From the NCBI GenBank assembly GCA_963627995.1, contig CAVGCV010000004.1:1-64000 (forward strand): a stretch of 64,000 bases of DNA, in the 5' to 3' direction. Below, piece after piece: positions 41,952-50,900 of this stretch. The number at the start of each line of letters is the position of its first letter. Within the stretch, counting starts at the first letter, position 1. The notes beneath the pieces are model-generated. The model was not told the origin of the DNA and made no database searches. It worked only from the letters and a program-made list of their open reading frames with translations. Source of the stretch: UBA3839 sp963627995. GTDB taxonomy: Bacteria > Bacteroidota > Bacteroidia > Bacteroidales > Bacteroidaceae. The translations under genes and the position numbers were made by a program.

Positions 41952-43271
41952 TCACTCCCTGCGGACGTTCACGCGGCGCGCGACGAACCCGTCCACTTGG
42001 CCCGCGTCGTACCCGGGGTTCTCGGCCCGCACGTCGAGGTTGTCGAACAGGAAGTTCGACAGGCGGTACTGGTCGCTGCGCTCCACGTTGAAGAACGTCG
42101 CGCACCGCATCGTGCAGTTGCGCATGGTGATGTGGTCGCCGTAGGAGAGCGGCATGTCGGCCCGCCCCTGCAGGTCGAAGAACTGCGTCCATGGGCGCAC
42201 GTAGAGGAAGTGCGTCACCTCGCCCGTGATGTCCTCCACCGTGATGTGCTCGTACTGCTGCGGCGTGTCGGGGCGCATCTTTAGCCAGAGCAGCCGCGCG
42301 GCCTTTCCCACGCGGATGCGCCGCAGCAGCACGTTGCGGCAGTGGACCGCCTCGCTCCCGCAGGTGAGGCAGCCGTGGCAGAAGCCGTACTCGCAGTCCT
42401 CGACGAGGATGAACTCGTTCCGCCCGTTCGCCGGGTCTTGGTCGGCCCACGGCCCCTTGCCGCCCTTCAGCGCGATGGCATCGTCGTTCACGGCCATGTA
42501 GCACCCCCTCACGTGGATGTAGCGGCACGCGTCGATGTCGATGGCGTCGGTCGACGGGGCTTTCACCGGCTCGGCCGGCGAGGTGATGCGCAGGTTGAGC
42601 AGCTTCACGCGCTCGCACTTGTACAGGTGGGTCGTCCAGAACGGCGAGTCTTTCAGCCAAAGCCCCGACACCTCCGCGTCGGTGCAGTGCGACAGGTAGA
42701 TGAGCCTGGGCCGCTGCTCGTCCTTGTTCGTGCACTGCGGGTTCCACGCGCGCCGCAGCCAGAACGCCTTCCAGTAGCGCAGCCCGTTTCCGTCGATGGT
42801 GCCGCGTCCGCAGATGCGCAGCCCGTCGATGCTGTCGGCGTTGATGAGGGCGGAGAAGTACCGGCACGTCTGCCCCTCGATGCGTGTCGTCACCACCGGG
42901 AAGTCGGCGATGTCGTCGCTCCCCTTCAGCTTCGCGCCCTCCTCCAAGTAGAGGCTCACGCCCGCGCGCATGCGGAGCGCGCCGCTCACGAACGTGCCGC
43001 GCGGCACGACCACCACGGCGGCCTGCCCGCATTCCGCCGCGCGGTCGATGACGCGCTGTATGGCGGCGGTCTGCACCGCTGTCGAGTCGTCCGCCACGCC
43101 CTGCTCGGTCAGCACGAACGGCGTGCCGAGCTGCGGCAGCGCTGCCGCCTCGTTCTTGTGGAACCACGGGTCGAACGGGGTGCCGTCGGGGAATCTTTCG
43201 ACCGGCCGCTTCTTGGCGCCGGCCATGGCGCATGCCAGCAGCATCATGAGGATCAGAATGGACTTCTTCAT
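41952..43271 (-). CDS. GH28-type secreted glycoside hydrolase (pectinase family)
   Basis: 439 residues from the ATG at 43271, which gives a clean signal peptide (MKKSILILMMLLACAMAGA); the frame is open to 43349. The right-handed beta-helix fold is suggested by regular short strand repeats. GH28 acid motifs are visible: STDAIDID and NDDAIALK. The usual GHG motif reads CHGCLTCGSE, and the RIK motif is replaced by LLWLKMR, so it belongs to a distant GH28 branch that cuts galacturonan or rhamnogalacturonan. Exported, probably periplasmic; no T9SS tail is seen. Confidence 0.85.
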   Translation of the reverse strand: MKKSILILMMLLACAMAGAKKRPVERFPDGTPFDPWFHKNEAAALPQLGTPFVLTEQGVADDSTAVQTAAIQRVIDRAAECGQAAVVVVPRGTFVSGALRMRAGVSLYLEEGAKLKGSDDIADFPVVTTRIEGQTCRYFSALINADSIDGLRICGRGTIDGNGLRYWKAFWLRRAWNPQCTNKDEQRPRLIYLSHCTDAEVSGLWLKDSPFWTTHLYKCERVKLLNLRITSPAEPVKAPSTDAIDIDACRYIHVRGCYMAVNDDAIALKGGKGPWADQDPANGRNEFILVEDCEYGFCHGCLTCGSEAVHCRNVLLRRIRVGKAARLLWLKMRPDTPQQYEHITVEDITGEVTHFLYVRPWTQFFDLQGRADMPLSYGDHITMRNCTMRCATFFNVERSDQYRLSNFLFDNLDVRAENPGYDAGQVDGFVARRVNVRRE

Positions 43272-43387
43272 GGCGTGGAGTGTTGAGGGTGTTGCTTTTG
43301 GAAAGGAACGTGTGCTGCGCGTTGCTTTGGCGTGCCTGCACGCGTGCAAGTTCGTTGGTAAGCCTTAGTTAGTTCGGAAGATTTCCG

Positions 43388-43417
43388 CAAATATAGCCTT
43401 TTTCGGAAGAACGGCAA
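43388..43417 (-). promoter_or_regulatory. Bacteroidetes-type promoter of the GH28 gene
   Basis: On the minus strand: TTG (43415-43417), 19 bases, TATATTTG (43388-43395). Exact consensus match in both boxes. The leader is about 115 bases. Confidence 0.78.
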
Positions 43418-43660
43418 AGCCGTTGCTTCAATTCTGGCACCGGCCGTCCATGGCAAATCCCTTTGGACTCTCGACAGGAGGAAGGATGCGATGGCCACCC
43501 TCCCGCTGTTCTCCGGCACCGCATGCCCTGCCGTGGCCTGAATGGGGGTGCCGCCGCGTTAATGAACGTTGCGCGCCCTTAACGGTCATCTTCTCGCCCC
43601 GAAGCTGCTTTTGTCGATTTCTGTTTTTGCAAGTCTTTGTTTCTTAGTGTTTTACAGAAT

Positions 43661-43780
43661 TACTGCGGAGCGTCGGAATTTCCTCCGCAGACGAAATGTT
43701 TTTTCTCTGCGGAGCGCTGAACTTTTCTCTGCGGAGCGCTGACGTTTTCTCTGCGGAGGAAATTCGGGGCTTTCGCAGTG
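43661..43780. repeat. Palindrome array C, six copies at 22-base period
   Basis: Motif copies start at 43661, 43683, 43705, 43727, 43749 and 43771, exactly 22 bases apart: TACTGCGGAG, CTCCGCAGAC, CTCTGCGGAG three times, TTTCGCAGTG. The three central units repeat almost entirely (TTTTCTCTGCGGAGCGCTGA). Located between divergent GH28 and TonB receptor genes. Confidence 0.88.
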
Positions 43781-43918
43781 TTAAATCCGGACATCTTCTT
43801 TAACGTTTCGGACGGCCTTGGTTGCGGAAATCGGCATGAGGCTCCGGTGTCGCGGATTTTTCAAGAAACTGTCACTCTTCCGTCGCCACGCCGTCATCCC
43901 GCCGTAACACGGCGGCCG

Positions 43919-43926
43919 TAATTTTG
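43919..43926 (+). promoter_or_regulatory. -7 element of the TonB receptor-phosphatase pair
   Basis: TAATTTTG, exact TAnnTTTG, 32 bases before the start codon. No clear TTG upstream. Confidence 0.55.
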
Positions 43927-43957
43927 CCGCCGGATTAGTCATCAATGTTATTTGTTT

Positions 43958-46783
43958 ATGAAGAAAAGATTCTTTGCTTCCGCCGTTTCGGCGTCGCTCG
44001 CGGCTCTGACCGCCATGGCCGGCATCGGCGACGGATCGGGCGACGGCAGCGGCAATCCGGGGAGTCCCGGCAGCGCGGGGACCGTACACGGACGCGTCAT
44101 GGACGCCGACAGGCAGACGCTGCCGGGGGCGACGGTCCTGATCGAGGACCTGCACACGGGGGTGGCGAGCGACATGAACGGCTATTACGCCCTCGCCAAC
44201 CTGAAGCCGGGCACGTACAGGGTCAGGGTGTCCTACGTGGGCTACGAGCCCAGGGAATTCGTCGTCGCCTACGACGGGCGGAGCGTCGAGCGCAACTTCG
44301 TCCTCAGCGCCAACGCCACGATTGGCGAGGTGGTCGTGAACGGTGCTTTCTACGGGCAGCGCAAGGCGCTGCAGGTGCAGAAGGAGAACATGGGCGTGAG
44401 CAACGTCGTCGCCGCCGACCAGGTGGGCAAGTTCCCCGACTCGAACATCGGCGACGCGCTGAAGCGCATCAGCGGCGTGAACGTGCAGTACGACCAGGGC
44501 GAGGCCCGCTTCGGGCAGGTGCGCGGCACGAGCGCCGACCTCACGTCGGTCACGGTGAACGGCAACCGCATTCCCTCGGCGGAGGGCGACACGCGCAATG
44601 TGCAGCTCGACCTCATCCCCTCGGACATGATCGAGACCATCGAGCTGAACAAGGTGGTGACGAGCGACATGGACGGCGACGCCATCGGCGGGTCCATCAA
44701 CCTCGTGACGAAGAACACGCCCAGCCGCCGCGTGCTGAACGTCAATGCCGGCGGCGGCTACTCGTGGATTGGCGGAAAGCCGACCTGGGACCTGGGCGCG
44801 ACGTTCGGCAACCGCTTCTTCGGCGACAGGCTCGGCGTGATGGCGTCGGCCTCCTACCAGTATGCGCCGGGCGGCTCGGACAACACCGAGTTCGAGTACG
44901 TGGAGAACGACGACAAGACCGTGTCGCTGAAAGAGGCGCAGGTGCGCCAATACTACGTCACGCGCGAACGCCAGAGCTACTCGCTCGCCCTCGACTACGT
45001 GTTCAGCCCGCAGCACAAGCTCACGTTCAAAGGCATGTACAACCGCCGCAGCGACTGGGAGAACCGCTACCGCGTGTCGTACAAGAAGCTGGACGGGAAG
45101 GCCTCCAAGCAGTCCGCCGTGGTGGAGACCAAGGCCGGCTCGTCCGACAACAAGGACGCGCGGCTGGAGCTGCAACAGACCATGGACTGCACGCTGGACG
45201 GCGACCACCGCTTCGGCGCGCTGAAGGTGGACTGGGCGGGCAGCTACTCGCGTGCCACGGAAGACCGCCCCAACGAGCGCTACGTGGCCTACACGCTGAA
45301 GGGCGTCGACTACGGCGCCGGCTTCGAGGACGTGGGCGGCAGGCAGCCCTACTGCGGCAAGCCGCTCCCCTCGCTCGACGACAGCCGCTGGGCGCTGAGC
45401 AAGCTGACCAACAGCGACCAGAACATCGCGGAGAACGAATGGAAGGGACGCGTCAATTTCACCCTTCCGCTCGCCAACGGCCTGTATGGAAGCACGCTGA
45501 GGTTCGGCGCGAAATACACCAACAAGGACAAGACGCGCGACCGCCGCTTCTTTGACTACGACGCCGACGGGGTGCTGGGCGGGGATTGGCGCAGCCTCAC
45601 CGCCGCGCAAATCCGCGACGGCTTCATGCCCGGCAGCCAGTATCCCGCGGGCACGCCGTTCGTCACCAAGCAGTTCATGGGAACCATCGACTTCGGCAAG
45701 CTGGTGGGAACGGAGAACTACGAGGAAGAGGCCGGCAACTACAAGATTCGCGAGCAAATCACCGCCGGCTACCTGCGCTTCGACCAGAAGCTCGGCAGGC
45801 GGCTGTCGGCGACGGCGGGCCTGCGCGTGGAGCGTACCGACCTGAAGACCAGCGGCTGCAACGTGACCGTGCCTGACAAGGGCGAGACGACCATCGTGCC
45901 GACGGGCGACTTCAAGAACGGCTACACCGACCTCCTGCCCAGCTTGCTGCTCAAGTACAGGGTCAATGACGACGGCAACGTCCGCGCCTCGTTCACGAAG
46001 ACCATCTCGCGCCCGAAGTACTCGGCGCTGATTGCCAACAAGAGCTTCAACACGTCCGACCTCACGGCAACCGTCGGCGACCCCGGCACGAAGCCGGCCA
46101 AGGCGTTCAACGCCGACCTCTCCGCCGACTATTACTTCAAGAGCGTGGGCATGGTGAGCCTCGGCCTCTTCTACAAGGACATCAAGAACGTGAACATCGA
46201 GTGGTCGTCGAACAAGTATCTTGGGAGCGACCTCGGGCTCTCGGGCGACTTGGCGCAGGAGTACTGGGCCGTGACGCAGAACATCAATGCCTACGACGCC
46301 CGCGTGTATGGCGTCGAGGCCGCCTACCAGCGCGACTTCGGCTTCATCGCCCCTGCGCTGAAATGCCTCGGGTTCTACGGGAACTACACCTACACCCACA
46401 GCACCACGCGCAACTTCAACGAACGTCTGAACATCGCCGACGGCGACGACGTGAAGGTGGCGGGCTCGCCCGAGCACACGGCCAACGCGTCGCTCTTCTA
46501 CGAGAAGTCGGGGGTCGCTGTCCGCCTGTCCTACAACTTCGCATCGGCGTTCATCGACGAGATGAGCACCAGCCGCCAGCTCGACCGCTACTACGACAAG
46601 GTGAACTACCTTGACCTGAACGCCAGCTACACGTGGGGGCGGCAGACCAAGCTCACGGTCTACGCCAGTGCCAACAACCTGCTCAACCAGCCGCTTCGCT
46701 ACTACCAAGGGGAGACGGACCGCACGATGCAGGTGGAGTACTACGGCATGAGGGTGAACGCGGGCGTGAAGGTGAACTTCTGA
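43958..46783 (+). CDS. TonB-dependent receptor with carboxypeptidase-regulatory domain
   Basis: 941 residues. A signal peptide is followed by a Gly/Ser/Pro linker (residues about 24-39), then a CarboxypepD_reg-like domain (about 42-125, VHGRVMDADRQTLPGATVLI and YVGYEP), a plug domain (NVVAADQVGKFPDSNIGDALKRISGVNVQ) and a beta-barrel to the aromatic C terminus (VNAGVKVNF). This is an outer-membrane active transporter. No SusD-like gene follows; instead a phosphatase gene starts 55 bases later, so the pair may release and import a phosphorylated compound. That is inference. The ATG at 43958 gives a normal signal peptide. Confidence 0.93.
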   Translation: MKKRFFASAVSASLAALTAMAGIGDGSGDGSGNPGSPGSAGTVHGRVMDADRQTLPGATVLIEDLHTGVASDMNGYYALANLKPGTYRVRVSYVGYEPREFVVAYDGRSVERNFVLSANATIGEVVVNGAFYGQRKALQVQKENMGVSNVVAADQVGKFPDSNIGDALKRISGVNVQYDQGEARFGQVRGTSADLTSVTVNGNRIPSAEGDTRNVQLDLIPSDMIETIELNKVVTSDMDGDAIGGSINLVTKNTPSRRVLNVNAGGGYSWIGGKPTWDLGATFGNRFFGDRLGVMASASYQYAPGGSDNTEFEYVENDDKTVSLKEAQVRQYYVTRERQSYSLALDYVFSPQHKLTFKGMYNRRSDWENRYRVSYKKLDGKASKQSAVVETKAGSSDNKDARLELQQTMDCTLDGDHRFGALKVDWAGSYSRATEDRPNERYVAYTLKGVDYGAGFEDVGGRQPYCGKPLPSLDDSRWALSKLTNSDQNIAENEWKGRVNFTLPLANGLYGSTLRFGAKYTNKDKTRDRRFFDYDADGVLGGDWRSLTAAQIRDGFMPGSQYPAGTPFVTKQFMGTIDFGKLVGTENYEEEAGNYKIREQITAGYLRFDQKLGRRLSATAGLRVERTDLKTSGCNVTVPDKGETTIVPTGDFKNGYTDLLPSLLLKYRVNDDGNVRASFTKTISRPKYSALIANKSFNTSDLTATVGDPGTKPAKAFNADLSADYYFKSVGMVSLGLFYKDIKNVNIEWSSNKYLGSDLGLSGDLAQEYWAVTQNINAYDARVYGVEAAYQRDFGFIAPALKCLGFYGNYTYTHSTTRNFNERLNIADGDDVKVAGSPEHTANASLFYEKSGVAVRLSYNFASAFIDEMSTSRQLDRYYDKVNYLDLNASYTWGRQTKLTVYASANNLLNQPLRYYQGETDRTMQVEYYGMRVNAGVKVNF

Positions 46784-46838
46784 CCGCCGGAGACTCCGGC
46801 AAGACCATCGAACGAAACCAAAAACACTACACAACAAC

Positions 46839-47801
46839 ATGAAACGATTGATTGAGAAAGGCTTCCTGCTTCCGCTGCTTGCCGTCGCGGCCTTCATGGC
46901 GGCCTCCGTGTGCGCCGTCGCGCAGACGGGGGAGCGGTGGGGCGGCATCAAGGGCGACATCCGTCTTTTCCTTGCCAGCGACCTCGGGCGCAACGGATAC
47001 TACGACCAAAAGCCCGTGGCCGAGCTGATGGGCGAGATGGCTGGCGAAACAGGGCCGGAGTGCGTCGTTGCCGCCGGCGACATTTTCCACTATCTCGGCG
47101 TCGGGTCGGTCGGCGACCCCCTGTGGACAACCAACTACGAGCAGGTCTATTCGCATCCCGAGCTGATGGTCGATTGGCTGCCTGTCTGCGGAAACCACGA
47201 GTACAAGGGCAACACGCAGGCCCTGCTCGACTATTCCAAGGTGAGCCGCCGCTGGATGATGCCGGCGCGCTACTACTCGAGGGTGTTTACGAAGAAGGGC
47301 ACCTCGGTGCGCGTGGTGCTCATCGACACGGCGCCGCTCATCAGCAAGTACCGCAACGACGCGGAGACCTATCCCGACGCTTGCCGCCAGGACGACTCGG
47401 CGCAGCTGGCCTGGCTCGACGAGACGCTGCGCGGGGCCAGGGAGGACTGGATCGTCGTCGTGGGGCACCACCCCGTCTATGCCGACACCGACAAGTCGGA
47501 AGTGGAGCGGGCCGACATGCAGGAGCGCGTGCTGCCCATCCTGCGCAAGTACGGGAACGTTGCCATCTATGCTTGCGGGCACATCCACAACTTCCAGCAC
47601 ATCCGGAAGAAGGGCGATTCCATCGACTATGTGGTCAATACGTCGGCCTCGCAGTCGCGCGGCGTGGAAGCCATCGACGGGACGGTGTACTGCTCGTCGG
47701 AGACCGGCTTCTCTGTCATCTCCGCCACAAAGACGCAGCTCAACCTGTACATGATTGGCAAGAAGGGCGACGTGCTCCACACCGTCGCCAAGAGCAAGTA
47801 G
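46839..47801 (+). CDS. Exported acid phosphatase resembling tartrate-resistant acid phosphatase (ACP5)
   Basis: 320 residues, signal peptide (cut near VCAVAQ). The metallophosphatase motifs follow the purple acid phosphatase pattern: ASDLG (Asp48), AGDIFHY (Asp81), GNHE (Asn119), VGHHP (His210), GHIH (His248, His250). The middle resembles mammalian ACP5: DYSKVSRRWMMPARYY against AYSKISKRWNFPSPFY. In the motif GDxFY the metal-bridging Tyr is His84 here, so the enzyme may bind different metals or lack the purple charge-transfer. It would dephosphorylate organic phosphates in the periplasm or at the surface; pairing with the TonB receptor suggests uptake of the product. It ends before a bidirectional terminator. 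Confidence 0.85.
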   Translation: MKRLIEKGFLLPLLAVAAFMAASVCAVAQTGERWGGIKGDIRLFLASDLGRNGYYDQKPVAELMGEMAGETGPECVVAAGDIFHYLGVGSVGDPLWTTNYEQVYSHPELMVDWLPVCGNHEYKGNTQALLDYSKVSRRWMMPARYYSRVFTKKGTSVRVVLIDTAPLISKYRNDAETYPDACRQDDSAQLAWLDETLRGAREDWIVVVGHHPVYADTDKSEVERADMQERVLPILRKYGNVAIYACGHIHNFQHIRKKGDSIDYVVNTSASQSRGVEAIDGTVYCSSETGFSVISATKTQLNLYMIGKKGDVLHTVAKSK

Positions 47802-47868
47802 GGTCTTCTCGTCCCCGGCGTGCGGTGCGTCTGCCGGGATGGAGCTGACCATTCGGACAAACACAAAG

Positions 47869-47910
47869 AGGCGCGTACATCCGCCTGCGAGAGGCAGGGT
47901 GTACGCGCCT
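47869..47910. terminator. Bidirectional terminator between phosphatase and GH29 genes
   Basis: 11-base outer stem (AGGCGCGTACA at 47869-47879, complement at 47900-47910) enclosing a smaller CGCCT/AGGCAG stem. It lies between convergent genes. Confidence 0.7.
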
Positions 47911-47941
47911 TGCGCAGCCGTGCGGAAAGCGTCCGCGCGGG

Positions 47942-50900
47942 CTATTTCCGGAAGGCCTTCACGGCTTTCCCGTCCGTGTCGCGCACGATGTAGAGGCCGT
48001 GGAGCGGCGCATGAGGCAGGGGCGTGCCCATGAGCGAGTAGTAGCGGGCCGTGCCGGCGGGCGCTCCCTGCCCGATGGCCCCGATGCCGTCGGCCGGGTC
48101 GTCGTAGCGCAGCAGGGTGACGCTTGAGGCGCGGAACTCCTGCGCCGCGTCGCCCTTGGCCAGGTTGGCCTGGAAGCCGAGGACGACGTCCTGCGGCGCG
48201 TCGAGCGTGAAGTAGATGCCGTAGGTGTTGCCGTCCAGCGCTCCGTCGGACAGCGGCGCGTAGGCGATGGACTTGCTTTCGGTCGCGTCGGTCGGGAGGG
48301 GCTCGCTGGCCGCGAAGATGTAGGCTTGCGCGAGGTTGTGGAGGGCGTTGAACGTGTTTCCGAAGTAGTAGCGTCCGGCCTCGAGGCGCACCTTTCGGTA
48401 GATGCGCGCGTCGGCGAGGTCGCCCTCGGTGTTGTTGTCGCGGTCGTCCCAAATGCCCAGCATCAGGCAGTCGTCGCCGCTGTACTTGTCGAGCCCGTTC
48501 TTGGTGCCGTCGCTGCCGTTGGGGATGCGGAAGTTCTCCACCGTCCAGTGGGCGGGCGTGCCGAAGCGCGCGCTGCCCGACTCGGCCGTGCGCGTGAAGT
48601 TATCGGCCTCGCCCAGCGTGCTTGCCGTGATGTCCGTCGCTCCCGTCTTCTCGGGCTGTCCGCCCTTGTTCTTTCCCTCGGTCAGAAACAGCTCGAACGC
48701 TTCGGACAGACTGTTGTAGGTTTCGTTGATGGTGGCGAAGTCGGTGTCGCCGCTTAACGCCCTGGCGGACTCCGCCATGGCCAGCAGCTGCGCCTGGCTC
48801 TCGGGGGCATAGAAGCCCGTGTTGTGGTTGAATGTGAGCGTCGCCACGGTGTCGGCCACGCGCCGGGCAAGGCTTTGCAGGCTGGCGTAATCGACGGCTC
48901 CATAAAAAAAGAGCTTCACGTTTTTGGCGCGAAACTCTTGCTGGCTGCTTCCCTCGTTGAGGTCGGCTTGGAAACCCAGTTTCACGTCCTGCTCTCTTTC
49001 GAGCGTGAAGTAGATTCCGTAGAAGTTCCCGTCGTTCTCGCCTGCCCTGTTGATGGGCTCGTAGGCGATGGCGTCGGTCGGGATGCGTGGCGTGGCGAGC
49101 AGTGCGCCGGTGGCGAAAATGTAGGCTTGTCGGCTGATGCCGTAGGTGGTCTGGTACTGGGCTCCGAAGTAGTAGCGGCCGGCTGGTAGGCGGACGGTGC
49201 GGTAGATGCGCGCGTTGCTGATGTCGCCGTCCTCGTTGTCCTGCCTGTCGTCCCAGATGCCGAGCGACAGGCAGTCGTAGCCGGGATAGCGGTCGAGGCC
49301 GTTGCGCACGCCGTCGCCGCCCTTGTCGATGCGGTAGTTCTCCACCGTCCAGTGGGCGGGCGTGGCGTAGCGCGTGCTGGTGGCCTCGCCGCTGCGGCTG
49401 AACGCCCCCGCTTCCACGAGCTGTGCCTCGGTCATGTCCTCGGCCGCCGTCTCGCTGGGCGTTCCGCCAGGGTTCTTGCCGTTGTTCTGAAATTCGGCGA
49501 TGGCGGCGCTGAGGGCGTTGTAGGCGGCCGAAAGCTCGTCGTAGGACGCGTCCTCGCCAGTCTGCCGGGCGGCGTCCATGGCTGCGCGGAGCTGTTCTAC
49601 CGCCGCGCGGCGGTAAAACCCCGTGTTGGTGTTCACCTTGGCGCTCGTCGTCAAGTCCTCGGCATCGCCCATGAGCTGGTCAAGCATCATGTAGTCCATC
49701 TCGCCATAGTAGAGCAGCTTCACCGCGTCGGCGCGGAACTCCTGCGTGCTGCCGCCCGTGAGGTTGGCCTGGAAGCCCAGCACGACGTCCTGCTCCGTGT
49801 CGAGCGTGAAGGTGATGCCGTGGAAGCTGCCGTCGGTTTTCGCCCGGTTGATGCGCTCGTAGGCGATGGACTGCTCGGGGATGTCGCTGGTGGACAGCAC
49901 GGCCGGGGCAGCGAAGAGGTACGCCTCGTCCGACAGCTCGTAGGCGGCGTTGTAGCTTGCGCCGAAGTAGTAGCGGCCGGCCTCGAGACGCACCGTCTGG
50001 TAGATGCGCGCGTTGGCGAGGTCGCCCTCGGTGTTGGCCTGCTGGTCGTTCCAGACACCCAGCATGAGCGCGTCGTTGCCCTTGTACTTGTCGATGCCGT
50101 GCTTGGTGCCGTCGTCCCCGTTGGGGATGTTGAAGTTCTCGACCGTCCAGTGCCGCGGCACCCCGAACCGACGGCCGTCGTCGGTCTCGGGCGTGCGTGT
50201 GAAGTTCGTTGCTTCGGTCAGGTAATAGGCGGTTTCGTCGCTGCACTGGGCTGTGCCGGGCTCTCCGCCCTCGTTCCGCCCGTTCTTCAGAAAGTCCGCG
50301 TACGCTTGGTTGAGCGTCCGAATCTGCGCTTGCTGCGCGTCGTTGTCGGAGCCGGTGTAGGCTTTCGCCGCCTCCACGGCTGCGGCCAGCGCATTCAGGT
50401 TTTTGGCGTTGAACTTCCCTGTGTTGTAGCTCGTGTGGGGGCGCAGCGCGGCGACTTTCGCTTCGTAGAGGCCGATGAACGACTGCAGCGTGAGTGTCTC
50501 CTCGCTGTGGCTCTTGTCGAACGTGATTTCGAAGACGGGCGCGATGGCGTTCGTCGCCGCTGCGGGCAGCGTGATGGACAGCCCGTCGATGTCCATTGCG
50601 AACGGCACTTCGCCGTGCCCCAGCAACGTCACCTTGGCAACCTCGCCGCTGTAATGCTCGGAACTGTAGCCGAGCGACTTCAGCGTGAACCGGCTGCCCG
50701 CCGCCGGCCAGCGCAGGATGGTGGCGTAGAGCGTGTCGTTGCGCTGGACGTAGCGGACGTCCTTGGACGAGTAGTTGTTCTTCTCGTTGAAGCCCTGCGC
50801 GTTGAGCGGGTTGCTTGCCTCGGCCAGCGGACCCTCGCCGAAGGTCTTCCACGGGCGTGTGGCGTAGATGCTCTTGCCGTTCACGTCCATCCACGCTTTG

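Larger units (their letters stand above)
43350..43957. other. 608-base divergent region with palindrome array C
   Basis: Counted to the TonB receptor start; on the minus side the GH28 leader extends back to 43272. It contains the GH28 promoter (43388-43417), a stretch around 43557 with CGTTAATG similar to one at 29655, array C (43661-43780) and the receptor -7 box at 43919. I see no gene in it. Confidence 0.55.
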
